Source: Microcyclospora pomicola (Eukaryota; Ascomycota; Dothideomycetes; Capnodiales). From it: a stretch of DNA of 64,000 bases. This document shows positions 23,014 to 34,945 of this stretch, piece by piece. Below the pieces are notes generated by a model. The model made no database searches. It was not told the origin of the DNA and saw nothing but the letters and a program-made list of their open reading frames with translations. Location of the stretch: NCBI GenBank assembly GCA_002786065.1, contig NHNY01000023.1, positions 186,001 to 250,000 on the forward strand, given 5' to 3'. Every line of letters begins with the position of its first letter. Positions within the stretch are counted from its first letter, which is position 1. The position numbers and the translations under genes were made by a program.

Positions 23014-24456
23014 TCACTTCATCTCCTCGCCAGCAACGTAGTGCAGGTACGCACCCAACAGCTTGATGCCTTCGATGTAGTTCCTCCGGTCCAGCTTCTC
23101 GTTGATGGAATGCGCCGCGTCCGTCGAGCTGCCCATGGGCAACAGCAGCACGTTCTTGCCGGTGGCCTGCTCGAACGTGAGGGTGACGGGGATCGAGCCG
23201 CCTTCCCTGGTCAGATCCGGCTGCACGCCCCAGACTTTCTCCACCGCTTTGGCGGCTGCTCTGAAGTTCCAGTGCTTCGGGGATGCCACCCACCACTTCC
23301 CGCTGTGCTGGAGGAAACAGCGCATCGTGTTCTTGCTGCCGAGCTTCTTGAAGACACCGTCCACGTACTTGTACACGAGCGAGTCGACCTCTTCGGGCTG
23401 CATGTCGGGGACCGTGCGGATGGAGAACTTGCCGGTGACCTTGGCGGGGATGACGGTCTTCGCGCCGGGGGCGGAGAAGGCACCCTCGACACCGTGCAGA
23501 GAGAGCGAGGGGTATCGCCAACGGGCCATGAGTGTGCGTTCCTTGTCAGGGTAGATTCCCGTCTGAGACCCAAGGGATTCATAGAGGTTGTCCATGGTGA
23601 AAGCGATGCCACCGTAAAGAGATTCCTCCTCCTTGGTAAGAGGTGCAACCAGCTCCATCAGCCCAGGGATCTGGATCTTGCCGTCCGTATCAACCAACGA
23701 TCCCATCACGCGCACGAGATCCGTCATGGGCTCCTGCGCAGTCCCGCCAAACACACCCGAATGCAAGTCCTGTCCGGGCCCCGAAATCTCGATGCTGTAG
23801 TAGCTACAGCCTCGCAGGCCATAAGTCAAACACGGCTTCTCAGTCCCCAGCCAATAGTTATCCGAGATGCACACGGCGTCCGCATCCTCGAAGAACTTGC
23901 CCGGCTTGCACTCCGCGATGATGAAGTCGTCCAGTCCCTCGGAGCCATACTCCTCCATCCCCTCGAAGCACATGAGCAGGTTCACCGGAAACTCGACGCC
24001 GGCCTCCTTATGCGCCTCGATGACATTGACCCAGCCCAGCACAGGGCCTTTATCATCCGTGCTGCCGCGGCCATACATCCGGCCCTTCTCGTCGACGCTC
24101 AGCTCAAACGGCTCCGTAGCCCAGCCGTCACTCTTGTTCGCCGGCTGCACGTCATAATGGCCGTAGACGAGGATCGTCCGCTTATCCGCCATCTTCTGCG
24201 CCGGATAGCGGCCGATGACCGCCGGCGGCAGCTCGAGATGCTCTTTGCCCGGCTGCGGGCCCAGCGGCCGCGCTTCCATGTGTGCCCCGAGCGCCTCCAG
24301 CTCGCTCTTCAGCCACAGACCCATCTTGACCACATCTTGTCGGCGGTCGTCCTCGGCGGAGATGGACGGGATCGCCACCGCCTGCCGCAGACGTTCGATG
24401 TATTTCGGCGTGTTGGTGTCGACCTGGGAGAAGTACGAGCTGAGATCGGGAGCCAT
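23014..24456 (-). CDS. DUG1: Cys-Gly metallodipeptidase Dug1 (M20 family, CNDP-like)
   Basis: 480 residues, one exon. Metal-binding and catalytic motifs of the M20A peptidases occur in order: YGHYDVQPA (metal His, catalytic Asp), YGRGSTDDKGP (bridging Asp), CFEGMEEYGSEG (catalytic Glu and metal Glu), SDNYWLG (metal Asp) and the last metal His in DAAHSINEK. It has the length of yeast Dug1 (481) and no signal peptide, so it is cytosolic. Dug1 cleaves Cys-Gly and, with Dug2/Dug3, takes part in glutathione breakdown. A Cbf1-type CACGTGAC box lies about 220 bp upstream, which fits sulfur control. Confidence 0.95.
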   Translation of the reverse strand: MAPDLSSYFSQVDTNTPKYIERLRQAVAIPSISAEDDRRQDVVKMGLWLKSELEALGAHMEARPLGPQPGKEHLELPPAVIGRYPAQKMADKRTILVYGHYDVQPANKSDGWATEPFELSVDEKGRMYGRGSTDDKGPVLGWVNVIEAHKEAGVEFPVNLLMCFEGMEEYGSEGLDDFIIAECKPGKFFEDADAVCISDNYWLGTEKPCLTYGLRGCSYYSIEISGPGQDLHSGVFGGTAQEPMTDLVRVMGSLVDTDGKIQIPGLMELVAPLTKEEESLYGGIAFTMDNLYESLGSQTGIYPDKERTLMARWRYPSLSLHGVEGAFSAPGAKTVIPAKVTGKFSIRTVPDMQPEEVDSLVYKYVDGVFKKLGSKNTMRCFLQHSGKWWVASPKHWNFRAAAKAVEKVWGVQPDLTREGGSIPVTLTFEQATGKNVLLLPMGSSTDAAHSINEKLDRRNYIEGIKLLGAYLHYVAGEEMK

Positions 24457-25067
24457 GTTGGGTGGGCGATTCGTGCAGGTGGTTGGTAGTTGTGGAAAGA
24501 ATATTCACAATCTGGGCGAACTGGCTCTTGGCGAATGGGTCTTTTGAATGGCGATGCAAGTGGTTTGCCGACTCTAAGCGCGAGCCGTATAGGTCAATAA
24601 GGTAATATAACCAAAGCGATGTAATGTAGTGGGGACGAAGGTGGGGGAGCTTCGCGGGGGAAGTGGGATGGCACGTGACCATTGCAAAGTGCATGTGCTT
24701 GGCTTCGCGCTGCAGTAACAATGATGCCCATCAACATGTGCAAGGAATTAGCACATGAGGGACATGCATGAAACAATCTATCTAAGCTCGCTGATATATC
24801 CAGTATCATGTCAAGACATCGACCAGCATACTATGGCTTGCCGTCATGCTGATGTATTAGAGGCTCGCATGTGGTAACATGCTAGAGGTAGACAGACCTC
24901 GAGGCTCCAAACAAAGATCTGCTCCCGTCTTTCGTCTCGTCGTAGCATGGTCATCTACAGTGTTTGCTTCCTTCCATGTTCGGGCTCGCTTTTGCACCCA
25001 GCGCAAAAGTGGTTACCTCCGATTCTTGACGCCCAGACATCTGAGGAAATTTTCCTCATTACATGCC
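24457..25067. other. Intergenic, DUG1 promoter and Slt2 3' flank
   Basis: 611 bp between two genes on the minus strand. Holds the CACGTGAC box at 24672-24679. No coding frame. Confidence 0.6.
24672..24679. promoter_or_regulatory. CACGTGAC box upstream of DUG1
   Basis: Full RTCACRTG match on the minus strand, about 216-223 bp before the DUG1 ATG. Cbf1 with Met4-type partners controls sulfur genes in yeast, and Dug1 recycles cysteine from glutathione, so site and gene agree in theme. Confidence 0.45.
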
Positions 25068-26462
<1,395 letters not shown>

Positions 26463-27412
26463 GATGGAGGGGTGCGTGCGACGCCTGCGAGACGAGAAGA
26501 AAGGGTTCGGAGAGGTGGGAGGGTCGGGTCCGGCTGGTGGTGGGAGGAAGAAGAGGATGGAGGGGTCGTGAACTCTAGTCGTCGCGATCGAGCGTTTGTC
26601 ACGCTGCGGCTGAGGATTTGCCTTGTTCGTGTCTCCACTAGAATGATTCCGTCGATCGGGAGAATGTGTTCGAGTGCCCAGGCGTGCTTATGTTTAAACA
26701 GAAGAATGTTCCGAATTGCTCTCGCCGTCTGATCTTGAAAGCTGAGGTGGTGGGTCGCCTAGATCAACAAGACCCTGCCGCGGGGTAGCAACAGCGCCTA
26801 AGAAGGGACTTGATTTGCTGTACTGTAATGCGGCAGTGGAACAAACGATTCTCAATCGTGCACGACTGTACGAATTCCAGTAAGAACAAGGCAGAACACA
26901 ATATCAGTACAGGCGCAGAGTGAGAAATGGGCTGGCGCCAAGCTGACCACCCGCCGGGTCGTTTGGTATATTCCTACGTAGTCAACGAGAAACACGGGGA
27001 CTTCAGCCTCAGAGCATCCTCCACCACGCCAGGCAGTGCGGTAAGACTGAAAGGAACCCAGACCAGTCGATGTCCGCCCCTTGGTTGATCCTTGTTCGTT
27101 TCTCTATCTCTCTCGACCTTCCTCGTTCCTGATGGGGTATCCGGGACTATTGTTTTTCTCGTAAACATGTCGTTTGTCGCGTTCACGAGTCCATCCTAGA
27201 CGGACGTTCTGCCTCGCATAAGCCATTCCAACGCGTGCCTGGAACATCGCTTTATGACGGGTCCTGGCCACACAGGAATGGAAGACTGACCCAGCGATGT
27301 GACGGGTCGAGAGTAGAGAGGTGAGTTAGGACAGCACTCCTCGAAGCGTGTCGTGGCGGCAAGACCACGGTACTATCAGTCTGTCGCGCTCGTTACACCA
27401 TCCACTGGCCTT
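26463..27412. other. Intergenic, Slt2 promoter side
   Basis: 950 bp. Contains GAAtgTTC at 26704-26711, a two-unit heat-shock-type arrangement about 245 bp before the Slt2 ATG, which may be chance. No gene or repeat that I can support; the short open frames lack protein-like composition. Confidence 0.55.
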
Positions 27413-30082
27413 TCATCCGCCTTCTCTCCTCACGCTTCCCCCGGCTGCACTCCCGTCTTGCTTCTCCTCCTTCTTCAAAGCATGATGTCCCCGCTTCCTC
27501 TTGACTGGCGTATACACCTCGTTGAAGTTCATGACGACGCCCAGGAAGCGCATGTCGATGTCCGGCTGATATGCCAGGTCTCCCAACAGCACACTGACGC
27601 GACTTTTGAAGTCGAGCTCCAGCTTCCTCAGACGTGTTCGTAGGCCGTCGAGTAATGTCCTTTCTGCTTCGACGCCGCCTTGCACCGGCAGTAGCGTCGG
27701 AAGTGGTAAGTCATCCCCCCTATCTCGAAGTCGGCCGAAGAGACTAGGCGAGGCCGTGTCAGCGTCCTCTTCCGTGATGCCCCAGCGACCAGCTTTTGTT
27801 CGTGTCTCGATCTTTGCCGCCTGCTCCTGTCGACGTGTGAATTCGGCGACGCTGAGGCTGTAGAGACTGTCCACGGCATCACGGTACGCCAACATGAGCT
27901 TCAACAACTCATGCAGCTGTGCCGTGAAGTCGATGCCTCCTCCGCCACCGAGCAAGCCCTTTCGCGTGATAGACCGGAGGTATGCGGTATGCGACTCGAT
28001 CAATGTATCCAGCGTTGCTTCCGGCTTGCGCATGGCTTTCTGCAACCCTTCCCACCCAGCCTCGATGACCTCAAAAAGAATGTAGTACTGCAGCTGATCG
28101 ACGAAATGCACCATTTCCGCCAGTCCTCCGCGTGCGGCCTTCCAATCGCTACCCAGTTTGTCCTTGACCGCAGACAGCACGCCTCGAGCTCCGGTCTGGG
28201 CTCGTCGCCAGGTCGAGGCGAGTGCAAACTCCACCCGCTTGACGCGCCACAGGAAGTTGAATATCTTGAGGTACTGCTTGGATGCCCATGGCGTGACGAT
28301 AACATCCAAGGGTGAGTCGACTCGGTATTCCAACGTGAACACATCCCAGCCGATCTCTCCATGGCTTAGCTCCAACATGCGCGCATCCAGCCTTCGTAGC
28401 ACGTCTGCACTCTCGAACTGCGCATTCGAGTTCCGGATGGCGTGCTCCAGTTGTGCAGTCAGCGTATGGCGATACTGGCTATTCGCCGGTCGATCAAGAC
28501 TCATGGCCAAACTCTCCATGAGGAGCGCGATGAAATCTCCCTGTCCTAGGAGCAGATATTTCTTCAGGGCCTGGAGGTGGGCTGGTAGATGGAACTTGGT
28601 ATCCAGTAAGCTCAGTAGGCGCGCCATGACTGTCTTGTAAGCCTCATCGATGCTCGCGCTCAGGCTCGCCGTGTCGCCATAAGATAAGGCACGCGACGCA
28701 TCCCGCGAATAGCTTTCCACCCACACGCCATCTCCACATCCGTAGCGGATGAAGTTGAGCGATTTGCCAATGAGAAACACTCGGTCGGCAAAGTCCGGGG
28801 TGATGATGGACGGGATCATCGCTTCTCTCAAGGTGTATTTATGCTCCCAGACACTCGTCGCTCCGCTGCCTTCGGAGTCTTCGTTCTCAAACACGAAAAA
28901 CTCGTGATACGGGTCTTCCAGCTCGCCGTCGTATATCCAAGCGCGCAGCATGTTGTAGAATGGTTTTGTGATGGAGGAAAGTAGCCGTTCGGCAAAGTTG
29001 GACACAAAGGGGTCGCCGTGCGACGAGGCAAAGTTCTGAATCAAGCTGATGAGCTCGCCACCTTTCTTTCCCTTGGCAGATTCCACGATGAGGCTCATCA
29101 GCCGCAGGCCCAATGTAGCTTCGCGTGTCCAGATCACACATCTTTTCAACGTCACGCCAGCCTTGCCCAGGTCCTTCTGAGGTGACGAGCCCTCCTCTAA
29201 CTGCACCAACGCGCCACGGATCTGACCTTCCAGTGTGGCCACCAGACCCAAGTAAGCGCGGAGTTCGAGACCGATGGCCGCTCTCAGGCTCTGTCCTACA
29301 AGCCCGCCTTCTGAACCTTCCACGAACGCCGAAAGCGATCTATACAATAGCGAAGGCTCCGCCAGAGTATGCAGCAGCGCGATTAGCGGCACCGGCAGCG
29401 TCGCAGGCAGCTTGAGCGAGGATTGGTCTGCGAAGGGGAAGTTGGTCGAGCTCAGGCCTTGCAGCGTGAAGGGCAGGTCCCTCAGCAACGTGCTCTCCTC
29501 CGGTGTCCCGGTATTTGGGGCCATGGCTTCTTCTCTATCCTCGCTCTTCGCATTCGGCAGTTTCGGTCGTCCAGCATTCGTCGTCCTATCCCGCACGGAG
29601 GATGACATTGTTCTCACCGGCGTCTCTGCTCTTGGCAATCGATCCAAGCCATTGCGGGCAAAGGCCTCGTCGAACACCTTTCCCGCCTGTCCAACTCCTC
29701 TGTCCCTGTCCAGCACCTCCGCTTCTTCGGCCTCTCCTCCCTCCGCCACCCTGAGCAGGAAGTACAAAATTGCCCATTTGCGACTCAGTACCGGCTGCGC
29801 GAGCAGCCTCGAGTATAAATTACCAAACTCCCTCGCCTCGCTCGGCCCTCGGTTCTGGGCGATCAGGCGACGTTTGATTCGCTCGGCGGCGAAGTTGACA
29901 TCTTCCGCTGGCGTCTGCGCGGCGTCGGCGGTGTCGAGAGTCTCGCGGGCCTGGTCCAGCGCCGCGTCCCAGCGAGCGTCGGCGGCCGATTCGGATTCAT
30001 GGGGGAGAGAGTTGGGCACGAAGCGTTCAAGCAGAGATTGTAGGGCATTTTCCACGCGCTCTTGTTGCGTGATGCTGGTCAT
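27413..30082 (-). CDS. ALP6: Gamma-tubulin complex component 3 (Spc98/Alp6)
   Basis: 889 residues, one exon. The GRIP1 region is plain: TREATLGLRLMSLIVE, SSHGDPFVSNFAERLL and YNMLRAWIYDGELEDPYHEF, near-universal in GCP3. The GRIP2 (gamma-tubulin-binding) half follows, with LEYRVDSPLDVIVTP, LKIFNFLWRVKRVEFAL and HFVDQLQYYILFEVIE. It caps the microtubule-nucleating complex at spindle pole bodies, with gamma-tubulin and GCP2. ATG 30082 is the first in frame; the frame runs slightly further but without ATG. Spc98 rather than Spc97 because of the SHGDPFV and YDGELEDPYHEF wording. Confidence 0.93.
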   Translation of the reverse strand: MTSITQQERVENALQSLLERFVPNSLPHESESAADARWDAALDQARETLDTADAAQTPAEDVNFAAERIKRRLIAQNRGPSEAREFGNLYSRLLAQPVLSRKWAILYFLLRVAEGGEAEEAEVLDRDRGVGQAGKVFDEAFARNGLDRLPRAETPVRTMSSSVRDRTTNAGRPKLPNAKSEDREEAMAPNTGTPEESTLLRDLPFTLQGLSSTNFPFADQSSLKLPATLPVPLIALLHTLAEPSLLYRSLSAFVEGSEGGLVGQSLRAAIGLELRAYLGLVATLEGQIRGALVQLEEGSSPQKDLGKAGVTLKRCVIWTREATLGLRLMSLIVESAKGKKGGELISLIQNFASSHGDPFVSNFAERLLSSITKPFYNMLRAWIYDGELEDPYHEFFVFENEDSEGSGATSVWEHKYTLREAMIPSIITPDFADRVFLIGKSLNFIRYGCGDGVWVESYSRDASRALSYGDTASLSASIDEAYKTVMARLLSLLDTKFHLPAHLQALKKYLLLGQGDFIALLMESLAMSLDRPANSQYRHTLTAQLEHAIRNSNAQFESADVLRRLDARMLELSHGEIGWDVFTLEYRVDSPLDVIVTPWASKQYLKIFNFLWRVKRVEFALASTWRRAQTGARGVLSAVKDKLGSDWKAARGGLAEMVHFVDQLQYYILFEVIEAGWEGLQKAMRKPEATLDTLIESHTAYLRSITRKGLLGGGGGIDFTAQLHELLKLMLAYRDAVDSLYSLSVAEFTRRQEQAAKIETRTKAGRWGITEEDADTASPSLFGRLRDRGDDLPLPTLLPVQGGVEAERTLLDGLRTRLRKLELDFKSRVSVLLGDLAYQPDIDMRFLGVVMNFNEVYTPVKRKRGHHALKKEEKQDGSAAGGSVRREGG

Positions 30083-30752
30083 GTTCACCACACATTGTGA
30101 GCTTCGCCGGTGTTGTCGGACGCCTTGCTTAGATCGCAGTGGGGCTGGTGAGGGTGTGTTTGTTCGGGAGACGCGTTAATTAGTGGGGGATGCTGTTGAC
30201 GTGAAATTTTGACGGCCTGAGGCATTAGTTCCGATTGCAGCATAAGGTATACATCGTGAGCTCTGGATAACTGAATTGACTGTGCAAGTTTGGTCCGCGA
30301 GAACGTATCATACACAAAGGTACCGAGATAGCAATTGTACATGTCGCTCTGTTTTGATGTGCTTTGGCCCACCGCCCTTACAAAAACCACCAATTGACAA
30401 CCCGCACCATGGCCACGCGCTGCATCCGATGTACATTTAATGAGAACAACACTTGCGCCGTGAAACTCCTGATATCGTATGAACCCCTGACTTGTTTCAT
30501 GTACAGTGGTTCAGATCTTCATGAACAACAACCCGAGCGTCCATGATCGTGAGGGCGATTAATGTAGCTAGGAGAGGCTCCTCGTCCGTTGAATCTGGTG
30601 CGCCCCATTGATCTGGAGGCGCGTAGACGAAGAAACGGTCATCTATCAACTCTTTTACTAGGCTTGCATTTGGATTACATGTGTATTCAGAAAGCTCCTA
30701 ACTACGCCAAGTCAACATACAGGACCGTAGGCCAAAGCTTTGAGGAGATGCT
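30083..30752. other. Intergenic between atfA 3' end and GCP3 5' end
   Basis: 670 bp, GCP3 promoter and atfA 3' flank. No gene or repeat seen. Confidence 0.6.
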
Positions 30753-32635
30753 TTACCTTCTCTGCATCCCTGATTGCCCCATTTGACCCTGTGGAGCTCC
30801 ATTACCCATACCCATGCCGTAAGGGTTCGCGTACTGCTGATGCGGATTGCCGACCATCTCTTGCATGTTCACACTTGATATGCCCTGTGCCTGCGACACC
30901 GGGCAGTCTTTATGTGCCAGTAGCAACGTTTTGAGACCGACGATGTCCTCACGCAGCTGCGTGACAGTAGCGGCGAGAGCATCGTTTTCTTGGCTGAATA
31001 TCTCCACCTTTTGTTGGAGATTTGCCAGCCACTGCTTTTTGCGCTGACGACACTTGAGCGCCGCAACCCTAAAAGATATTAGCACAGGAACACGCGCGGG
31101 TGGACATCAAACAACATACCTGTTGCGTTCCAAGAAGTTTTTGCGCTTCTCCTCGTCGGTCATCTTCTTACCATCAGGACCGTTTTCGTCCATATCATCA
31201 GGCATTTCGTCATCATCGTCTTGCTCATCCATCGACATCTGTCCGACGCTGACGCGTTGTTTCTTGTTGCCAGCTTTGATAGGAGTCTCATCAGTCTTCC
31301 GTTTGCCACCCGCACCTTTGCCGGTAGAGGTGTTGCCTTTCTTGCCTCGACCTCGAGTTTGCGGTTTGGCGTCCATACTACCGTCAGAGTATTCACCCTG
31401 ACCAGGCTCGGTGCTGGCCGACATGTTGCTGCCGATACTGCCCTTGTTACCACCACGCTTGCCGGTGTCTTGTTGAGCACCTTGCTGATAGCTTTGATGG
31501 GGGGCTTGTGGCATGGCGAATCCCTGCTGACCGTTGCGCTGTTGGCCACCAGCCTGCGCTAGCATGAACAATCCGTTGGCGGCGTCGTTGGTCTGATGTG
31601 AGCCGAACGGGTCCTGGCTGTCGTTCGGTCTACTTGAGTTCTGCTGATTAAAGGACTTGCTGTCGAGATCCGGCTGGATGTTGGGGTTCTGCTGCGGTTG
31701 CGATGTATTTCCGTTCGTCGGCATGCTGTAGTTGTTCGCATGAGAATGCGCACGAGCGTTGAGTGCGGTACGATGGAAGTCGAGCGTGCCCGGTGTCGCG
31801 CCGCCACTCTGCAATTGATTGTATAGTGCTTGTGAGTTGGGTGAAGCCTGTGGGAACATAGACCCGCCCCCGCCAGGCGTCAATCCCGTGCGTAGCGACG
31901 ATTCGTTCGGGGTGGGAAAGCTACCGTTGAAATGGTGCTCACTGTTGAAGTAGTCGCTGGCGCCGGTGGGACCGGTAAGCATGGCCGGACTCAATGGACC
32001 TGAACGGAGTGATCCAGGCCAACCAGGCGTGTTGCCCGGGAGCAGCGATGCAGGCGACGTCAGACTCGTCACTCCAGGAAGTTGCGTCTTTCCGGGAGTC
32101 TCCAATGGTCCTCCTCCGAACGCGCTCTCGAAGGGATTCGGCTCTTTTGACAAATGCTCGCCGTGAAGGTAGTCTTGTTGATGATTGCCGTTCTGTGTGG
32201 GTCTGGGAGGCGGCGCAAGCGGTGCATTGGCTGTTCGCGTCGAGTCGTGCTGTTCTTCGGGAGGCTTGATGGTCGGTACGGAGGAAGTTTCTGGCGACGG
32301 TCAGTAGACTGCGCTGCGCGAGGGCGGGCGGATGCGTAGCATACCGAGCTTCACGTTCCCAGACGCCGGCGACGATTCTTTCTTTTGCTCTACACGACAC
32401 TGTCAGTACGCTTGGTCGCAACGCGGTCGCGCATCAATGCGGCCATGCGCCGGGCCATGACGCAAAGCCGCAGGTTGGATTGAATGATGGTGAGGATGCC
32501 GGTCGTAAAGGCAAACGGCGGCGGTGACGACGACGACGACAACAACAACAACAACAACAACTGGAATCACGATGTAGACGACATACCTGAAGCAGCTTGA
32601 GCGGTGTTGTGGGACTGGCGTGGTGAGCTGGTCAT
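30753..32635 (-). CDS. atfA: Stress bZIP transcription factor, ATF/CREB (AtfA/Atf1) type
   Basis: Four exons on the minus strand, 32635-32587, 32389-32345, 32290-31120 and 31068-30753, join in phase to 526 residues. The basic region spans the last intron: RKNFLERNR then VAALKCRQRKKQW, followed by a leucine zipper (LQQKVEIFSQENDALAATV, LREDIVGLKTLL). The NxxAAxxCRxRKK wording is diagnostic of ATF/CREB factors of the Atf1/AtfA group, which bind TGACGTCA and act under the Hog1/Sty1 kinase in stress, conidia and secondary metabolism. The N-terminal half has the conserved EPNPFESAFGG and TPGWPGSLRSGPLSPAML segments and an acidic run. The first two exons (49 and 45 nt) are my reconstruction; ATG 32635 gives the MTSSPRQ start; an ATG at 32696 runs in another frame. 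Confidence 0.9.
32526..32561. repeat. (GAC)5(AAC)7 microsatellite in atfA intron 1
   Basis: Five GAC units followed directly by seven AAC units on the plus strand, 36 bases in all, inside the first intron of atfA (GTC/GTT on the coding strand). Probably length-variable. Confidence 0.9.
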
Positions 32636-33947
32636 GCTCTTGTTCCCCAGATGCGGCGAGTTGTTGGTGGAGGAGCGAGATGCGACTGAGGTCATGGTGG
32701 ATGATGTTATGGATGACGCACTGGGCTGCACGCCGGGGGTCGTACTCGATTTTCTTGATCAGCAACCGACACCACAACACTTGACTTCACTTCTTCTTTT
32801 CTCGTTCGTTCGTCTACCACACTTGGTCCTACATTCACTCAGATCTCGTTAGCCATCACGAATACCATGTGTGAAGAAGATGCGCCGGTGCGATGGGAAT
32901 GCTGGTAATGCCGTCGCTTCCATTCACCCGAGGCCAACAGCGGGTGGCAAATGAAGACCTTGCAGCGACGTCCCATCCGCCACAACATCGACCTGCTCGC
33001 CATCGCCATCGCCATCACTACCATCAAACCTCCCAGCGTACCATCTGCCATTTTATGCTTGGCGCAATCCGGGCAGACTCACCTTTCTCAATGCCAGTCG
33101 TCGCGATGTGTCGTGGCGTGACGCCTGATCTATTCGTGACGTCGTGAGCGAACGCGACCGGGGCTGCAGCCAGGTAAATGCAAGCAGTGCGATCCTCGTC
33201 ACGTCCTTCACGCTCGTGCAGGCCTCCGACGGATCAGATATGACTTGGCGTTCCAAAGTGTCGCCAACGGCCGTGCTCTGCTGGCGGTGGTGGTACGACT
33301 CGAAAGTGACGATGTGAATGCTCGATGGATGTTGAGTGACGTGTGGTCTGACGTAGAAGAAACTGGGACGCAGAAATGGCCCATGTCATGTGCTGCGCGC
33401 GAAAGGAGGAGCACATGATCTTGCAACGTCTCGCGCTTACCAATCCGTTTTGTCACGTGCGCCGTGTGTCCACTTCATGTTCCTCCAATCGCCCTTGGAC
33501 GAATGTCATCTCGATAACCACATCGTGGCATTGCAACCGCGATAGCCGTACAGTTCCGTGATGCTATACTGCGATCGGTTATGCAAGCCTCACGAATCCA
33601 TCGACGTACCATCTTACTGTTTCTTGGTCAAGGTGTAGGCACGCGATAGCGATGTACTTTTCGCGTAAGACGCCTACAGCGGGTATCAGTCTGATCATGG
33701 TCATACTGTAGTCTGTAAGATGGCGTGCAGCGGCAGCGCGCGTGTACTCAACTAGATTCCGTGCACAAAAGCATCATGTGGGCAGCAGGACGCTTAGCTG
33801 TGCCATCATCCTTTCCGCTCTCTCATGTCAATCACTTAGGCACGTCACGCTGTCTTACATATCTGACAAGTTGACATCCGTCGCAGGTAACAAGAGGTAG
33901 TCCATCGATATCCATCCCCCTTATCTCACCCATACTCACGCGCGTGC
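32636..33947. other. Long intergenic region, atfA promoter
   Basis: 1.3 kb without a supportable gene. It holds CRE-like sequences TGACGTCG (33137-33144), TGACGTGT and TGACGTAG (near 33336 and 33350) and GTCACGTG (33452-33459). AtfA-type factors bind TGACGT cores, so self-regulation is possible. Confidence 0.5.
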
Positions 33948-34217
33948 CTACGCCCCATCAGTCCGAGACTGCTGCGGCCGTCTGGGCACGAACGGGGGCA
34001 AGTTCCACCCATTAGCCACGAGCTCTCGATACCGCATCTCATTGATCCCCTGCCAGACGGCGCAAGATCGACAGATGGTGGCTTCATCGATTTTGATCCT
34101 GAACGCCATTCCCTTGGCGCATTCTCGGTCATCGCCTACATCCTCGCATATCTCAATCACATTCGTGATGATCTGCGCGTGTCCGCAGGCGTTGTACATG
34201 ATCCGAGTGGTACACAT
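33948..34217 (-). CDS. Small cysteine-rich protein, CGH type, copy 1
   Basis: 89 residues, no signal peptide. Starts MCTTRIMYNACGH and keeps Cys at 2, 11, 24, 33, 49 and 52 with His at 13. Copy 2 (34676-34945) is also 89 residues, starts MC, has YNACGH at the same place and Cys at 2, 11, 24 and 33 exactly, ending in CRSC at 48-51; CRSC occurs here at 49-52. The shared spacing between two otherwise divergent sequences shows both are real and derive from a tandem duplication. The Cys/His set suggests a small zinc-binding fold; similar short proteins starting MC...CGH are common in ascomycete genomes with no known role. Function unknown. Confidence 0.7.
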   Translation of the reverse strand: MCTTRIMYNACGHAQIITNVIEICEDVGDDRECAKGMAFRIKIDEATICRSCAVWQGINEMRYRELVANGWNLPPFVPRRPQQSRTDGA

Positions 34218-34675
34218 GGCGTCGTGGCTACCACGAGTGTCTTGGCGGCAGATTGATGGCCAAGCAGTTGACCACGGTGGTGAGTCTGAAATGATCGGAT
34301 ATACCTATGTCTGATCCGGTTCTGACGGTGCTGGTGGTTGTATTGCTGTGGGAGACCTTACAGTGCTTCCATAGTGATCTTACATATAAATATGTATAGG
34401 TACCAGTGCTTTGACTGGACATTCACCTGCCGAGACTACAACAATGATTGTCCCTTGCCGAGCACGTCGATAAACGTTGCCGAGGGGAACGCACACATCT
34501 CGCTGATGGTTCCAGTGATCAATGTCTCGGACTTCCACCTCATTCCATATAAGCGATACCAATGTATCCATTCCACAGTCCAGCGGCCGCGAACACCGCC
34601 CACATCCCCCTGGTCCTCAAACAACCCTGTCCATACATCATCTCGCTCGTCTCCACGCATCTCCACCCATCCGCC
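34218..34675. other. Spacer between the two CGH genes
   Basis: 458 bp; presumed promoter of copy 1. No further copy of the motif seen on either strand. Confidence 0.5.
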
Positions 34676-34945
34676 TCACTGATCGCAACAAATCGCTATG
34701 GGCCACTGCGACAAGAACGGCGTGTCACGTCTCATGTAGCCCAGCCGGACCTGCTCGGCATGCCAGGTCCGCCAGTACTCGTTGCGCTCCCAACACGATC
34801 GACACAGCGAGCGTTGGTCGTAGTGATAGTCGCAGAAGGTCCCCACACACGTGCCGCCCATGAAGCGCGGTTGACAGAGGACTTGCCAAGTTGGGATGAT
34901 CTTGCGATGCCCGCAGGCGTTGTATAGGGCGGTTTCGTGGCACAT
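34676..34945 (-). CDS. Small cysteine-rich protein, CGH type, copy 2
   Basis: 89 residues, MCHETALYNACGH at the start, Cys at 2, 11, 24, 33, 38, 48 and 51, His at 13, and CRSCWERNEYW in the second half. It parallels copy 1 position by position up to Cys33 and again at CRSC, with one residue less between them. Same strand and same length as copy 1, 458 bp apart: a tandem pair. It is likely a small zinc-binding intracellular protein; no signal peptide, so not a classical effector. Function unknown. Confidence 0.7.
   Translation of the reverse strand: MCHETALYNACGHRKIIPTWQVLCQPRFMGGTCVGTFCDYHYDQRSLCRSCWERNEYWRTWHAEQVRLGYMRRDTPFLSQWPIAICCDQ

Noticed and set aside
22903-24489. 528-codon open frame on the plus strand
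   Set aside because: It lies antisense to DUG1, which has all M20 motifs; long antisense frames are expected opposite GC-rich third positions.
26704-26711. GAA-tg-TTC upstream of Slt2 as a heat shock element
   Set aside because: Only two well-spaced units and no other supporting site; likely chance.
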